From: Anaerolineaceae bacterium UBA4799 | GTDB lineage: Bacteria; Chloroflexota; Anaerolineae; Anaerolineales; Anaerolineaceae | Assembly: GCA_002402725.1 (NCBI GenBank) | Contig: DHGL01000017.1 | Coordinates: 48,987-62,630 of the forward strand | DNA: 13,644 bases | Direction: 5' to 3' | Shown here: piece after piece, positions 6,100 to 12,837 of the stretch | How positions within the stretch are numbered: position 1 is the first letter of the stretch | How the letters are laid out: every line of letters begins with the position of its first letter | Notes under the pieces: model-generated | Database searches by the model: none | Seen by the model: only the letters and a program-made list of their open reading frames with translations | What the model was told of the DNA's origin: nothing | Program-made: the position numbers and the translations under genes

Positions 6100-8136
6100 A
6101 TGAATACGCTGCCCGCATCTGCTGAAGAACACCCGCTCCGAGAATCAAATCCTGCCCGCCGGGTTTGGCCCCCACCGGGTTTCCGCCGCACTCTGTTATG
6201 TATTTTTATCAGTATCTGTGTTTTTATCCCATTTATTTTCTTCTCACAGCCGGTTCGAGTGGGCGACGGCAGCGAGTTTTACGCTATGGCCGTCAGCCTC
6301 TCCGAGACCCACCGGCCTTACCTTACACAGGCTGGTTGGGCACATTATGATGAACTCTACCGCTCCAATGTCATACCCGGTATTTCCGGCACCGCGGAAT
6401 TGCAGGCATTTGCGCCTGGATTGATCACAAATGGCGGTCAGGATTTCCCCCATTTCTGGTTTTACAGTCTCGGGGCAGCGTTTTTCGCTGAAGTTGCCGA
6501 TTACACAGGTTTAAACCTCTCCATTCACAATGCATTCCTCCTCTGGCACTGCACGCTGCTGGGCTTGTTGCTGGTCATCGCGGTGAGATCTTTTAGATTG
6601 CGTGGTTTGATCGCGGTTTTACTGCTTACATTTTTCTCGCCTGCTTTTTGGTACCTGGATAAAGTGCATACTGAATTTTTCACGTTTACCCTCACCTGCG
6701 GCTCGGTCATCCTCTTCCTGCATCGGAAATACTTGCCCGCCGCGTTTCTGCTTGCCACGGCTGCCACGCAGAATATCAGTTTCTCGGTCATCAGCCTGTT
6801 TGTGGTAGGTGTTGCCCTTTACGAAAAGCACGGCGAAAAATGGAAAATCACGGATCTGCTCCTGTTGTCTGTCACTTTGCTGGTAAACGCGCTCCACCCG
6901 GGGTACTACCTGTTGCGCTACGGCGCACTTTCTCCCCAGTTTATTTCCGGCGGCGCGCAGGCAGCGGTTAACCTGCAGCGCTTCTATGTCTGGTTCCTGG
7001 ACCCCGACATCGGACTTCTCCCTAACTGGTGGTTCGGCATCATCATCCTTGTGGCGGCGTTACTTATCGCCATCCGCGAAAAATGGCGCTTTACCGGTCT
7101 GCGTTCATGGCTGTTGCTCACCTTCGTCTACCTCGTGGTCTGCCTGCTGGCGCAATCCTCCACAGTCAACCTCAATTCCGGCGCGTCGCCTGGCCCCTCC
7201 CGCTACACCATCTGGTACCTTGCTCTTTTTATCCCCCCGTTGCTGCTTTTGCTGCGCTCTGTTGAAAAGACACGTCTCAGGGTGCTGGTGCTCACGCTGG
7301 CTGTGATGCTGGCGGGTTACACCAGCATCACCAACTACAATCCATCTTTGGTTGGAGTCGCTCATTGCCAGCCATCAGCGGCTTCTTACTGGATTCAAAA
7401 GTACCTGCCCTGGCTCTACAACCCTCCACCGGAGGTCTTCGCAGAACGATATGGAGGGATGTGTGAACCTATTCTTGGAATGAAGAATACCGTTGTAATC
7501 GCCCCGGATTGCCGAAAATTACTGCATCTTAATCCGCGTCGTGGTGAGCCACTTACCATAACCGGGGCATCTGGCTGTAACCTGGATTTCGAGCAGGTTA
7601 GCGAGCTGCTCTCAGTGGATTCCAATGAACCAGATGGTAAAACGAAATTCGTTTATCGAAGCCTCAACCGCGCTGATAGGACCACCAGTAATTTCACCCC
7701 CAAAATTGGCGAGGACTACCCCTTTTCGTTCGCCAGTATTCTCACTCAGGCAGTTGGCGCTGATTACCGTAGTTGGGGATTGTTCGAGGATTGGGGAATC
7801 TGGACGGTCGGTGAAAGCGCCACCCTCACGCTGCCTTGCCCGGATACCGCGGAGGGTTTCAGTGGTTTGGAGATTGAGGTTAAACCCTTTATCACTGACG
7901 CGCACCCTGAAGTCAGCACTGCTATCGAGATAGATGGTCAGCCAGCATGGTCCGGAAGCCTGGAAAGTCAGCAAACCATACAATTCAGCGTGCCACCGAT
8001 TGCCTGCCGGCAGGAAGACGTTATGGCTATGCGCATCAGTATTGCGAATCCGCTCTCTCGCGCGACACTCGGCATCAGCGGCGATAAACGCCAGTTGGGG
8101 CTTGGCTTCATAAATCTGCGCTACCTCGATCAATGA
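6100..8136 (+). CDS. Large membrane protein, GT-C glycosyltransferase-like, with C-terminal soluble domain
   Basis: The protein has 678 residues from the ATG at 6100, 16 nt after the DUF1028 stop. An in-frame TTG at 6076 overlapping the upstream gene is less likely. The sequence begins with a basic segment, a first membrane helix (about 30-48), then a loop with RVGDGSEFYAMAVSL, where acidic residues just after the first helix resemble the catalytic position of GT-C enzymes that use polyprenyl-phosphate sugars. About ten more hydrophobic helices follow to roughly residue 420. The remaining 250 or so residues are non-membrane, with a beta-rich ending (DWGIWTVGESATLTLP) similar in style to C-terminal domains of some bacterial GT39/GT-C proteins. 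A role in extracytoplasmic glycosylation of protein or cell-surface polymer is inferred. No family could be named with certainty, and a non-enzymatic membrane protein cannot be excluded. Confidence 0.7.
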   Translation: MNTLPASAEEHPLRESNPARRVWPPPGFRRTLLCIFISICVFIPFIFFSQPVRVGDGSEFYAMAVSLSETHRPYLTQAGWAHYDELYRSNVIPGISGTAELQAFAPGLITNGGQDFPHFWFYSLGAAFFAEVADYTGLNLSIHNAFLLWHCTLLGLLLVIAVRSFRLRGLIAVLLLTFFSPAFWYLDKVHTEFFTFTLTCGSVILFLHRKYLPAAFLLATAATQNISFSVISLFVVGVALYEKHGEKWKITDLLLLSVTLLVNALHPGYYLLRYGALSPQFISGGAQAAVNLQRFYVWFLDPDIGLLPNWWFGIIILVAALLIAIREKWRFTGLRSWLLLTFVYLVVCLLAQSSTVNLNSGASPGPSRYTIWYLALFIPPLLLLLRSVEKTRLRVLVLTLAVMLAGYTSITNYNPSLVGVAHCQPSAASYWIQKYLPWLYNPPPEVFAERYGGMCEPILGMKNTVVIAPDCRKLLHLNPRRGEPLTITGASGCNLDFEQVSELLSVDSNEPDGKTKFVYRSLNRADRTTSNFTPKIGEDYPFSFASILTQAVGADYRSWGLFEDWGIWTVGESATLTLPCPDTAEGFSGLEIEVKPFITDAHPEVSTAIEIDGQPAWSGSLESQQTIQFSVPPIACRQEDVMAMRISIANPLSRATLGISGDKRQLGLGFINLRYLDQ

Positions 8137-8145
8137 TGCTATACT
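8137..8145 (+). promoter_or_regulatory. Extended -10 element before the broken ppk gene
   Basis: TGC followed by TATACT (8140-8145) begins directly after the stop codon of the membrane protein gene. A start near 8152 would give a leader of about 42 nt containing the strong ribosome site GGAGGTGA (8185-8192). No clear -35 is seen. The signals look intact although the gene behind them is broken. Confidence 0.45.
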
Positions 8146-8193
8146 ATTTCCAACCGGGTCATCAATTTCCACCCTTTTCCAACTGGAGGTGAA

Positions 8194-8877
8194 ATGGATG
8201 GATTCAAAGTTGCAGCCGGCTCAAAACTGAACCTCTCCCAACGGGATCCACGCGACACCGGTGATTTCAACGGCAGTAATAAGGACGGGCTTGAAGCAAC
8301 CACGGTCCTCAACCAGCAACTGGAAACGTGGCAAGAACTGCTTTACGCGGAATAAAAACACAAGTTGCTCATCGTCTTCTTGCTGGGTATGGATACCGCC
8401 GGTAAGGATGGCATCATCCGCGTGTTTGAAGGCGTTAACCCGCAGGGAGTAAAAGTAGCGAGTTTCTATGAAGCCTCTAAAGCCGGTGTGAAGGTCGATC
8501 TCATCGTCAGAGGTATGTGTTGCCTGCTGCCCGGCGTGCCAGACATGAGCGCCAACAACCGCGTGGTCAGCATTCTCGGCAGGTTCCTTGAGCACAGCCG
8601 CGTTTTCTATTTTGCCCATGGCGGTGCAGAACGGCTTTACCTGGGTTCCGCCGACCTGATAACCCGCAACCTCGACCATCGCGTTGAAACCCTCTTCCCG
8701 GTCACTGCCCCGGCGCAGATCCGCTACCTGCGAGATGTGCTGGAGACCTGTCTGCGTGATAATGACAGTGCGCGCGACATGACCACGGAGGGTGATTACC
8801 TGCGTCTGAAACCCATAGGTGGCCAAATCCGGCGCAATTTACAACAGACCCTCATGCACACGTACAAGGAACGTTGA
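8194..8877 (+). pseudogene. Chimeric polyphosphate kinase pseudogene: PPK2 N-terminal part joined to PPK1 C-terminal part
   Basis: A single frame of 228 codons contains parts of two unrelated enzymes. Codons 1-53 (VAAGSKLNLSQRDPRDTGDF; QELLYAE) are the N-terminus of PPK2, which transfers phosphate between polyphosphate and nucleotides. A TAA at 8353-8355 stands where PPK2 has Gly in AEGKH. The same frame continues with KHKLLIV, Walker A GMDTAGKDG (codons 65-73) and GVNPQGVKVASF. At about 8464-8469 it switches to YEASKAGVKVDLIVRGMCCL, then GRFLEHSRVFYF and GSADLITRNLDHRVETLFP, the C-terminal C2 region of PPK1, which makes polyphosphate from ATP. Missing are the PPK2 Walker B and lid and the first three quarters of PPK1 with its autophosphorylated His (H435 in E. 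coli); the His of FLEHSR (H592 in E. coli) remains. The PPK2 part has apparent in-frame changes (IVFLLG for IVLQG; one residue lost in IIRVFEG). The promoter-like element and GGAGG site are intact. A short PPK1-only product from 8365 or 8389 is possible but has no ribosome site. Deletion between neighbouring ppk2 and ppk1 genes explains it best. Confidence 0.85.
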
Positions 8878-8914
8878 GTTATCTCAAACCCGCAAATAAG
8901 ATCAGAGAGGACAA

Positions 8915-9442
8915 ATGACTACATCAACTATCACAATTCAGGAACTTCGTCTCAAATCATTTTCCACGTTTGATGATCAGTGGTTTTTACTCACCTGCGG
9001 TGATTTTAAAAGCCATCACTTCAGCAGCATGACCATCTCATGGGGCAGTCTCGGTATCATGTGGAACAAACCCTTCATCCAGGTGGTCGTGCGCCCGACT
9101 CGCTACACTCATGAGTTTATGCAGCAATACCCTGATTTCACTGTCTGTGCCTTCCCGGAACCATATCGCGCTTCATTGGACCTGTTGGGATCAACATCTG
9201 GCCGCGATGGTGAAAAAGTCGCCCGCTCCGGTCTTACCCCGCTGGCTGGTTCTATCGTAAATTCCCCCATCTACACCGAAGCCAATCTGGTTTTTGAGTG
9301 CCGCAAGATATATGCGGATGCCTTCCACCCGCAGCAATTCCTCGATCCCGCCATCGATCGCCTGTACAAGAACGATGACTACCACACCATCTATTTTGGC
9401 GAAGTACTGGGCATCAGCGGAGATCGAACCCTCTGCACCTGA
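8915..9442 (+). CDS. Flavin reductase-like (FMN-binding split-barrel) domain protein
   Basis: The 175-residue protein resembles the flavin_reduct family: WFLLTCGDFKSHHFSSMTIS (about 23-42), SWGSLGIMWNKPFIQVVVRPTRYT as the barrel core, the GSTSGRDGEKVARSGLTPL loop, and FLDPAIDRLYKNDDYHTIYFGEVL near the end. Members bind FMN or FAD in a split barrel and transfer hydride from NAD(P)H to flavin or reduce other small molecules; many in anaerobes have no known substrate. It has no signal peptide and is likely cytoplasmic. The ATG has AGAGG about 4 nt upstream. The gene starts 37 nt after the ppk pseudogene with no promoter seen between, so it may depend on the transcript reading through the pseudogene. 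The C-terminus is slightly shorter or diverged (GISGDRTLCT) but the domain looks complete. Confidence 0.88.
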   Translation: MTTSTITIQELRLKSFSTFDDQWFLLTCGDFKSHHFSSMTISWGSLGIMWNKPFIQVVVRPTRYTHEFMQQYPDFTVCAFPEPYRASLDLLGSTSGRDGEKVARSGLTPLAGSIVNSPIYTEANLVFECRKIYADAFHPQQFLDPAIDRLYKNDDYHTIYFGEVLGISGDRTLCT

Positions 9443-9590
9443 TTACTGTCTGGTTACACTAGCTGCCTTCCAAATGATCTTTCTTACCTTAGCTGCTTAC
9501 CCTCAACCAGTGGATTAAGGCTGATTACTCGTTCATCCCTCCCTATAGATTGGCGGACTAAAGAATATTCCTGGTTATGGCGAATATAGG

Positions 9591-9615
9591 ATTATCCGGG
9601 CACATTATCCGGGCA
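9591..9615 (+). repeat. Tandem direct repeat ATTATCCGGGCA upstream of the yifB promoter
   Basis: Two identical 12-base copies (9591-9602 and 9604-9615) are separated by one base, period 13. The second copy ends 8 nt before the -35 hexamer at 9624, a position typical of an operator or activator site. The rest of the 216-nt gap (9443-9590) holds no gene, hairpin with T-run, or other repeat that I can support. Confidence 0.7.
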
Positions 9616-9623
9616 GAATGTGA

Positions 9624-9652
9624 TTGACTTTTTTACTTACCCCTTCTACACT
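9624..9652 (+). promoter_or_regulatory. Sigma70-type promoter of yifB (leaderless)
   Basis: TTGACT (9624-9629), a 17-nt spacer and TACACT (9647-9652) are followed by six bases and then ATG at 9659. A start 7 nt after the -10 falls on the A of the ATG. No Shine-Dalgarno sequence lies in front of the ATG, which fits a leaderless mRNA. Confidence 0.6.
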
Positions 9653-9658
9653 TAACCC

Positions 9659-11182
9659 ATGCTCGCCAAAGTGAACGCCTGCGCCGTCATCGGTCTGGAC
9701 GGGGTTATCGTGGATGTCGAAGTTGACCTCACCCCCGGTATCAAGCCTCCCATCATCATCGTGGGCTTGCCGGATGTTTCGGTGCAGGAGAGCCGCGAGC
9801 GCGTGCAATCCGCCATCCGCAACACCGGGCTGGAGTACCCGCGCAAGCGCGTGCGCGTCAACCTGGCACCCGCTACCGTGCGCAAGGAAGGTTCGGCTTA
9901 CGACCTGCCCATAGCCCTGGGCATCCTCATTGCCAACCGCCAGTTGCCTCCGCAGTGCTTGCAAGACGCGCTGGTGATGGGCGAACTTTCGTTGGATGGC
10001 AGCGTGCGCCACATCCGCGGGGTGCTGCCCATGGCCGCCGTCGCGCGCGCTCAGGGTTTCACACGCGTCTATGTCCCCTCGGAAGACGCCCCCGAAGCCG
10101 CCATCTTTCCTGACCTGGAGGTGATCCCGGTAGGCTCGCTGGCTGACCTCTACCAGCACCTCATCGGACAGGTGGTCATCCCTCCGCAACCCGCGCTGGC
10201 GGTAGAGCAGGTCACCGCGCTGGTGCAGACCGACTTCCGCGAGATCAAGGGTCAGGAGCACGTCAAACGCGCCCTCGAGGTCGCCGCTGCCGGCGCGCAT
10301 AACCTGCTGATGATCGGCCCGCCCGGCGCCGGCAAAACACTCATGGCACGCGCTCTGCCTTCCATCCTGCCTGGTATGACGCTCGAAGAATCCCTCGATG
10401 TCACGCGCATCTACTCCGTGGCAGACGCGCTGCCTGAAGGTATCCCACTGCTCAAAAGCCGTCCTTTCCGCTCTCCGCACCACACCATCAGCCACGCCGG
10501 CCTGGTGGGCGGAGGCAACTGGCCGCACCCCGGCGAGATCTCACTGGCGCACCGCGGTGTGCTCTTTCTCGATGAATTTCCCGAGTTCGGCAGCCGCACC
10601 CTCGAGGTGCTGCGCCAGCCGCTGGAAGACAAGGTCATCACCATCAGCCGCGCCCAGGGCACGCTTACCTTCCCGGCAAATTTCCAGCTGGTGGCAGCTA
10701 TGAACCCCTGCCCGTGCGGCTATTACGGTGATCCCACCCGCGCCTGCACCTGCGCCCCGGGCATCGTCACCAAGTACCAGCGCCGCATTTCCGGCCCGCT
10801 CATGGATCGCATTGATATTCACGTGGAGGTACCGCGCGTGGACTATGAAAAGCTCAGCGACGCGCGGCTCGGAGAACCTTCCGCCGTCATCCGCGCTCGC
10901 GTGGAAAACGCTCGCCAGGTGCAGCGCGAGCGCTTCGCCAACACATCATTGACCTCCAACGCGGATATGCACCCGGCGCAGGTGCGCCAGTACTGCGCTC
11001 TCGATGAGCCCTGCCGCGGACTGATGCGCGCCGCCATGAACCAGCTGCAGCTCTCCGCCCGCGCCTACCACCGCATCCTCAAGCTCGCCCGCACCATCGC
11101 CGACCTGGCCGGCAGCCAGAACATCTCCACCACCCACCTGGCCGAGGCGCTGCAGTACCGCCCGAGGGTTTCTGAAATTTAA
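9659..11182 (+). CDS. comM: YifB/ComM family Mg-chelatase-like AAA+ ATPase
   Basis: The 507-residue protein has the standard three-part YifB/ComM layout. Residues about 1-170 form the Lon-protease-like fold (VEVDLTPGIKPPIIIVGLPD; VRVNLAPATVRKEGSAYDLP). The AAA+ domain follows, with Walker A GPPGAGKT (220-227) and Walker B VLFLDEF (301-307). A cysteine cluster MNPCPCGYYGDPTRACTCAP and the segment RISGPLMDRIDIHVEVPRV lead to the C-terminal helical domain (AYHRILKLARTIADLAG). In Haemophilus and Vibrio, ComM is a hexameric branch-migration helicase that helps integrate DNA during natural transformation; in non-competent bacteria the role may be general recombination. All motifs are intact and length is normal. 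The last residues (YRPRVSEI) are where base composition shifts abruptly to AT-rich. Confidence 0.95.
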   Translation: MLAKVNACAVIGLDGVIVDVEVDLTPGIKPPIIIVGLPDVSVQESRERVQSAIRNTGLEYPRKRVRVNLAPATVRKEGSAYDLPIALGILIANRQLPPQCLQDALVMGELSLDGSVRHIRGVLPMAAVARAQGFTRVYVPSEDAPEAAIFPDLEVIPVGSLADLYQHLIGQVVIPPQPALAVEQVTALVQTDFREIKGQEHVKRALEVAAAGAHNLLMIGPPGAGKTLMARALPSILPGMTLEESLDVTRIYSVADALPEGIPLLKSRPFRSPHHTISHAGLVGGGNWPHPGEISLAHRGVLFLDEFPEFGSRTLEVLRQPLEDKVITISRAQGTLTFPANFQLVAAMNPCPCGYYGDPTRACTCAPGIVTKYQRRISGPLMDRIDIHVEVPRVDYEKLSDARLGEPSAVIRARVENARQVQRERFANTSLTSNADMHPAQVRQYCALDEPCRGLMRAAMNQLQLSARAYHRILKLARTIADLAGSQNISTTHLAEALQYRPRVSEI

Positions 11183-11200
11183 AAAAATAAATTTTTACTT

Positions 11201-11213
11201 GGGAGGAAAGAGG
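11201..11213 (+). promoter_or_regulatory. Double Shine-Dalgarno before the lipoprotein hydrolase
   Basis: GGGAGG (11201-11206) and AGAGG (11209-11213) lie 11 and 4 nt before the ATG at 11218, in AT-rich DNA directly after the yifB stop. I see AT-rich sequence but no distinct promoter in the 35-nt gap. Confidence 0.6.
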
Positions 11214-11217
11214 AAAA

Positions 11218-12288
11218 ATGAAAAACAAAATATTCACCATTCTTTTGATCTTAACATTCATTACAAGTTGCAACACTAATACAGATAGTAAAATTCTAGT
11301 TATGCCAACCCCAAGCCTTACTGATTCACCAACCCAAACGGCAACATTGGCTACTACCAAGCCGCCAACAGAAACACCATCACCAACTAAGGATCCAGTA
11401 ACATACGATCATTTTGGTAACGTTAAAATTCATGATTTAAATGGAGAGATCAAATACACCTGGTTTTCATATGTTCCATATTCAATAATGAAGTCAATTG
11501 GAACTGAACCTATATATATATTAATTACATGTGCTAATGCCACCATGTCTGAGGACTATACAATTGCAGAAGAATCCATGAGAGGGTGCATTAGACATTT
11601 TTCATCTCTTGCTGAAGATTATGAATACATTTTACTCACTCCTGTAATCCCTAGAGATTTTTACGTTCCCATCTACTCAGTTGCCTTTGACAGAAGAGTC
11701 TTTGGAGAGATTGACCCATTTTTTCAAAGACCCGATCTAGAGGTAATCAAGATGATTGAGCAACTTAAAAGTGAATTGGCTGCTGGGGGAATTGTGGTAA
11801 AGGATAAGGTATTTATCGAAGGTTTCTCTGCAGGAGGAATGTTTGCCCAAAGATTCGCTCTTTTACATCCAGAATTAGTCAACGCAATTGCTGGAGGTCA
11901 ATGTGGTGGTGCATTAACATTGCCAATAACCGAATATAACGGTTATAGCATGGATTGGCCGCTAGGAATAGCCGATTATGAGGACCTAACTGGAACCACA
12001 TTTAAGCTTGATGATTATAAAAAAATCGAACAGATGATTTACATTGGTACACTTGATAATACTAATTCAACGGTGCATTATGGCAATGAGATTTGGAACG
12101 ATCGACAAGTAGACATATTAAACTCGTTTGGGTTGCGTGACCCAGATAGAGTTCAAAAGCAAGTAGAATTTCTTAACCAAATCGGGTTTACCAATATTCA
12201 TTTTGAGTCTTATTCCGGAATCGGACATAAATATCCCGACCAGGTTTTTGAGCACATCTTTAAGTTTTTCAGAAGATATAAAAAGTGA
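11218..12288 (+). CDS. Lipoprotein alpha/beta hydrolase, AT-rich and probably acquired
   Basis: The 356-residue protein has a signal peptide (3-17) with lipobox FITSC, so Cys18 should be lipidated and the enzyme anchored at the cell surface. Residues about 29-60 are a Thr/Pro/Ser-rich linker. The rest is an alpha/beta hydrolase: strand-nucleophile-elbow VFIEGFSAGG with Ser204, a probable acid Asp280 (IGTLDN) and His337 (GIGHKYP). The arrangement resembles PHB-depolymerase or esterase-like polyester and feruloyl esterases, but the substrate cannot be named. Base composition and codon use differ from both neighbours: one 60-base line at 11221-11280 has 15 G+C by hand count, against 42 of 60 in yifB at 10021-10080, with frequent AGA and ATA codons. 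The composition break is at the yifB stop. It probably arrived by transfer. Confidence 0.85.
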   Translation: MKNKIFTILLILTFITSCNTNTDSKILVMPTPSLTDSPTQTATLATTKPPTETPSPTKDPVTYDHFGNVKIHDLNGEIKYTWFSYVPYSIMKSIGTEPIYILITCANATMSEDYTIAEESMRGCIRHFSSLAEDYEYILLTPVIPRDFYVPIYSVAFDRRVFGEIDPFFQRPDLEVIKMIEQLKSELAAGGIVVKDKVFIEGFSAGGMFAQRFALLHPELVNAIAGGQCGGALTLPITEYNGYSMDWPLGIADYEDLTGTTFKLDDYKKIEQMIYIGTLDNTNSTVHYGNEIWNDRQVDILNSFGLRDPDRVQKQVEFLNQIGFTNIHFESYSGIGHKYPDQVFEHIFKFFRRYKK

Positions 12289-12405
12289 TAAAACTTCTAT
12301 TGGATTGAAAGTCGATTTCTATACTACTAGAAATAACGGTGCAACAACACATCTTATCGTGGGGTTTCATCACAGCCATATTATAAATTCTTGAGGTAAA
12401 GCCGG
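12289..12405 (+). other. AT-rich intergenic stretch after the hydrolase
   Basis: This 117-nt stretch has no gene that I can support. It stays AT-rich until about 12390, where TTGAGG (before the next ATG) and GC-rich sequence resume. TATTAT or TTATAA around 12379-12385 could be a -10 for the next gene, but no -35 is clear. No terminator hairpin is visible after the hydrolase. Confidence 0.5.
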
Positions 12406-12783
12406 ATGCAAACGGTCAAACTGGCGGTCAACGGCACCCTGATGCGCGGACTGGCGCTCAACCGCAACCTGCTCGCTGCCGGTGCTGAGTTTATATGCGA
12501 AACCACGACCTCGCCAAAATACCGCCTGTGGTCGATCAACGACGCCTACCCCGCCATGCTGCGCGATGAGGCGCTGGGCGCTTCAGTGACCGTCGAGGTA
12601 TGGGAACTCGAAGCAGAGGGGCTGGTTGCAGTGCTGCAGGGCGAACCCCCCGGCTTGTGCCTGGGCTGTGTAGAACTATCCGACGGCAAGGTAGTCCTTG
12701 GCATACTCGCCGAACCATACCTCGTCATCGGTCACGAGGAGATCACGCGCTGGGGTGGCTGGCGGGAATACCGCCAGGTTTAA
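12406..12783 (+). CDS. Stand-alone allophanate hydrolase C-terminal-like domain (AtzF_C, gamma-glutamylcyclotransferase-like fold)
   Basis: The 125-residue protein reads MQTVKLAVNGTLMRGLALNR, then CETTTSPKYRLWSINDAYPA, GASVTVEVWEL and a closing GGWREYRQV. This is the pattern of the C-terminal domain of allophanate hydrolase (AtzF): (G)TLMRGL.LN, T.P.YRL, YPAM, G..V.VEVW and a final GGW..Y. In AtzF the amidase half converts allophanate to N-carboxycarbamate and the C-terminal domain handles the next step. Here only the small domain is present and there is no amidase gene in view, so its substrate is unknown. Related stand-alone proteins are annotated as gamma-glutamylcyclotransferase-like or allophanate-hydrolase-related. 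There is a GAGG (12392-12395) about 10 nt before the ATG, rather distant. It is likely cytoplasmic and ends at a strong terminator. Confidence 0.8.
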   Translation: MQTVKLAVNGTLMRGLALNRNLLAAGAEFICETTTSPKYRLWSINDAYPAMLRDEALGASVTVEVWELEAEGLVAVLQGEPPGLCLGCVELSDGKVVLGILAEPYLVIGHEEITRWGGWREYRQV

Positions 12784-12784
12784 C

Positions 12785-12820
12785 AAAAAGACCCGCTGAG
12801 TTGATTCCAGCGGGTTTTTA
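12785..12820. terminator. Bidirectional rho-independent terminator between the AtzF_C-like gene and the protease
   Basis: ACCCGCTG (12791-12798) pairs with CAGCGGGT (12808-12815) around a 9-nt loop, with AAAAA before and TTTTT after the stem, so the tail is T-rich on both strands. It sits directly after the stop at 12783 and 18 nt past the protease stop on the other strand, serving both convergent genes. Confidence 0.92.
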
Positions 12821-12837
12821 ATTCTAATTCAAAATAC

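Noticed and set aside
8221..8826. A 201-codon minus-strand open frame across the ppk chimera
   Set aside because: The plus strand carries clear PPK2 and PPK1 motifs; the reverse reading has none and is an antisense shadow.
8194..8877. Selenocysteine or programmed readthrough at the internal stop
   Set aside because: The codon is TAA, not TGA, the conserved residue is Gly, and the enzyme would still lack essential PPK2 and PPK1 parts.
9605..10528. A long open frame (307 codons) on the minus strand inside yifB
   Set aside because: It mirrors the GC-rich codon pattern of yifB, whose AAA+ motifs are on the plus strand, and its protein is His/Arg/Asp-rich without domains.
11171..11200. AAATTT-type inverted repeats after yifB as a terminator
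   Set aside because: The pairing is only A-T in an AT-rich tract, with no GC stem and no defined T-run exit.
12203..12394. Open frame overlapping the end of the hydrolase and running into the gap
   Set aside because: No ribosome site and no recognisable protein; it is out of frame with the hydrolase whose catalytic His region it overlaps.
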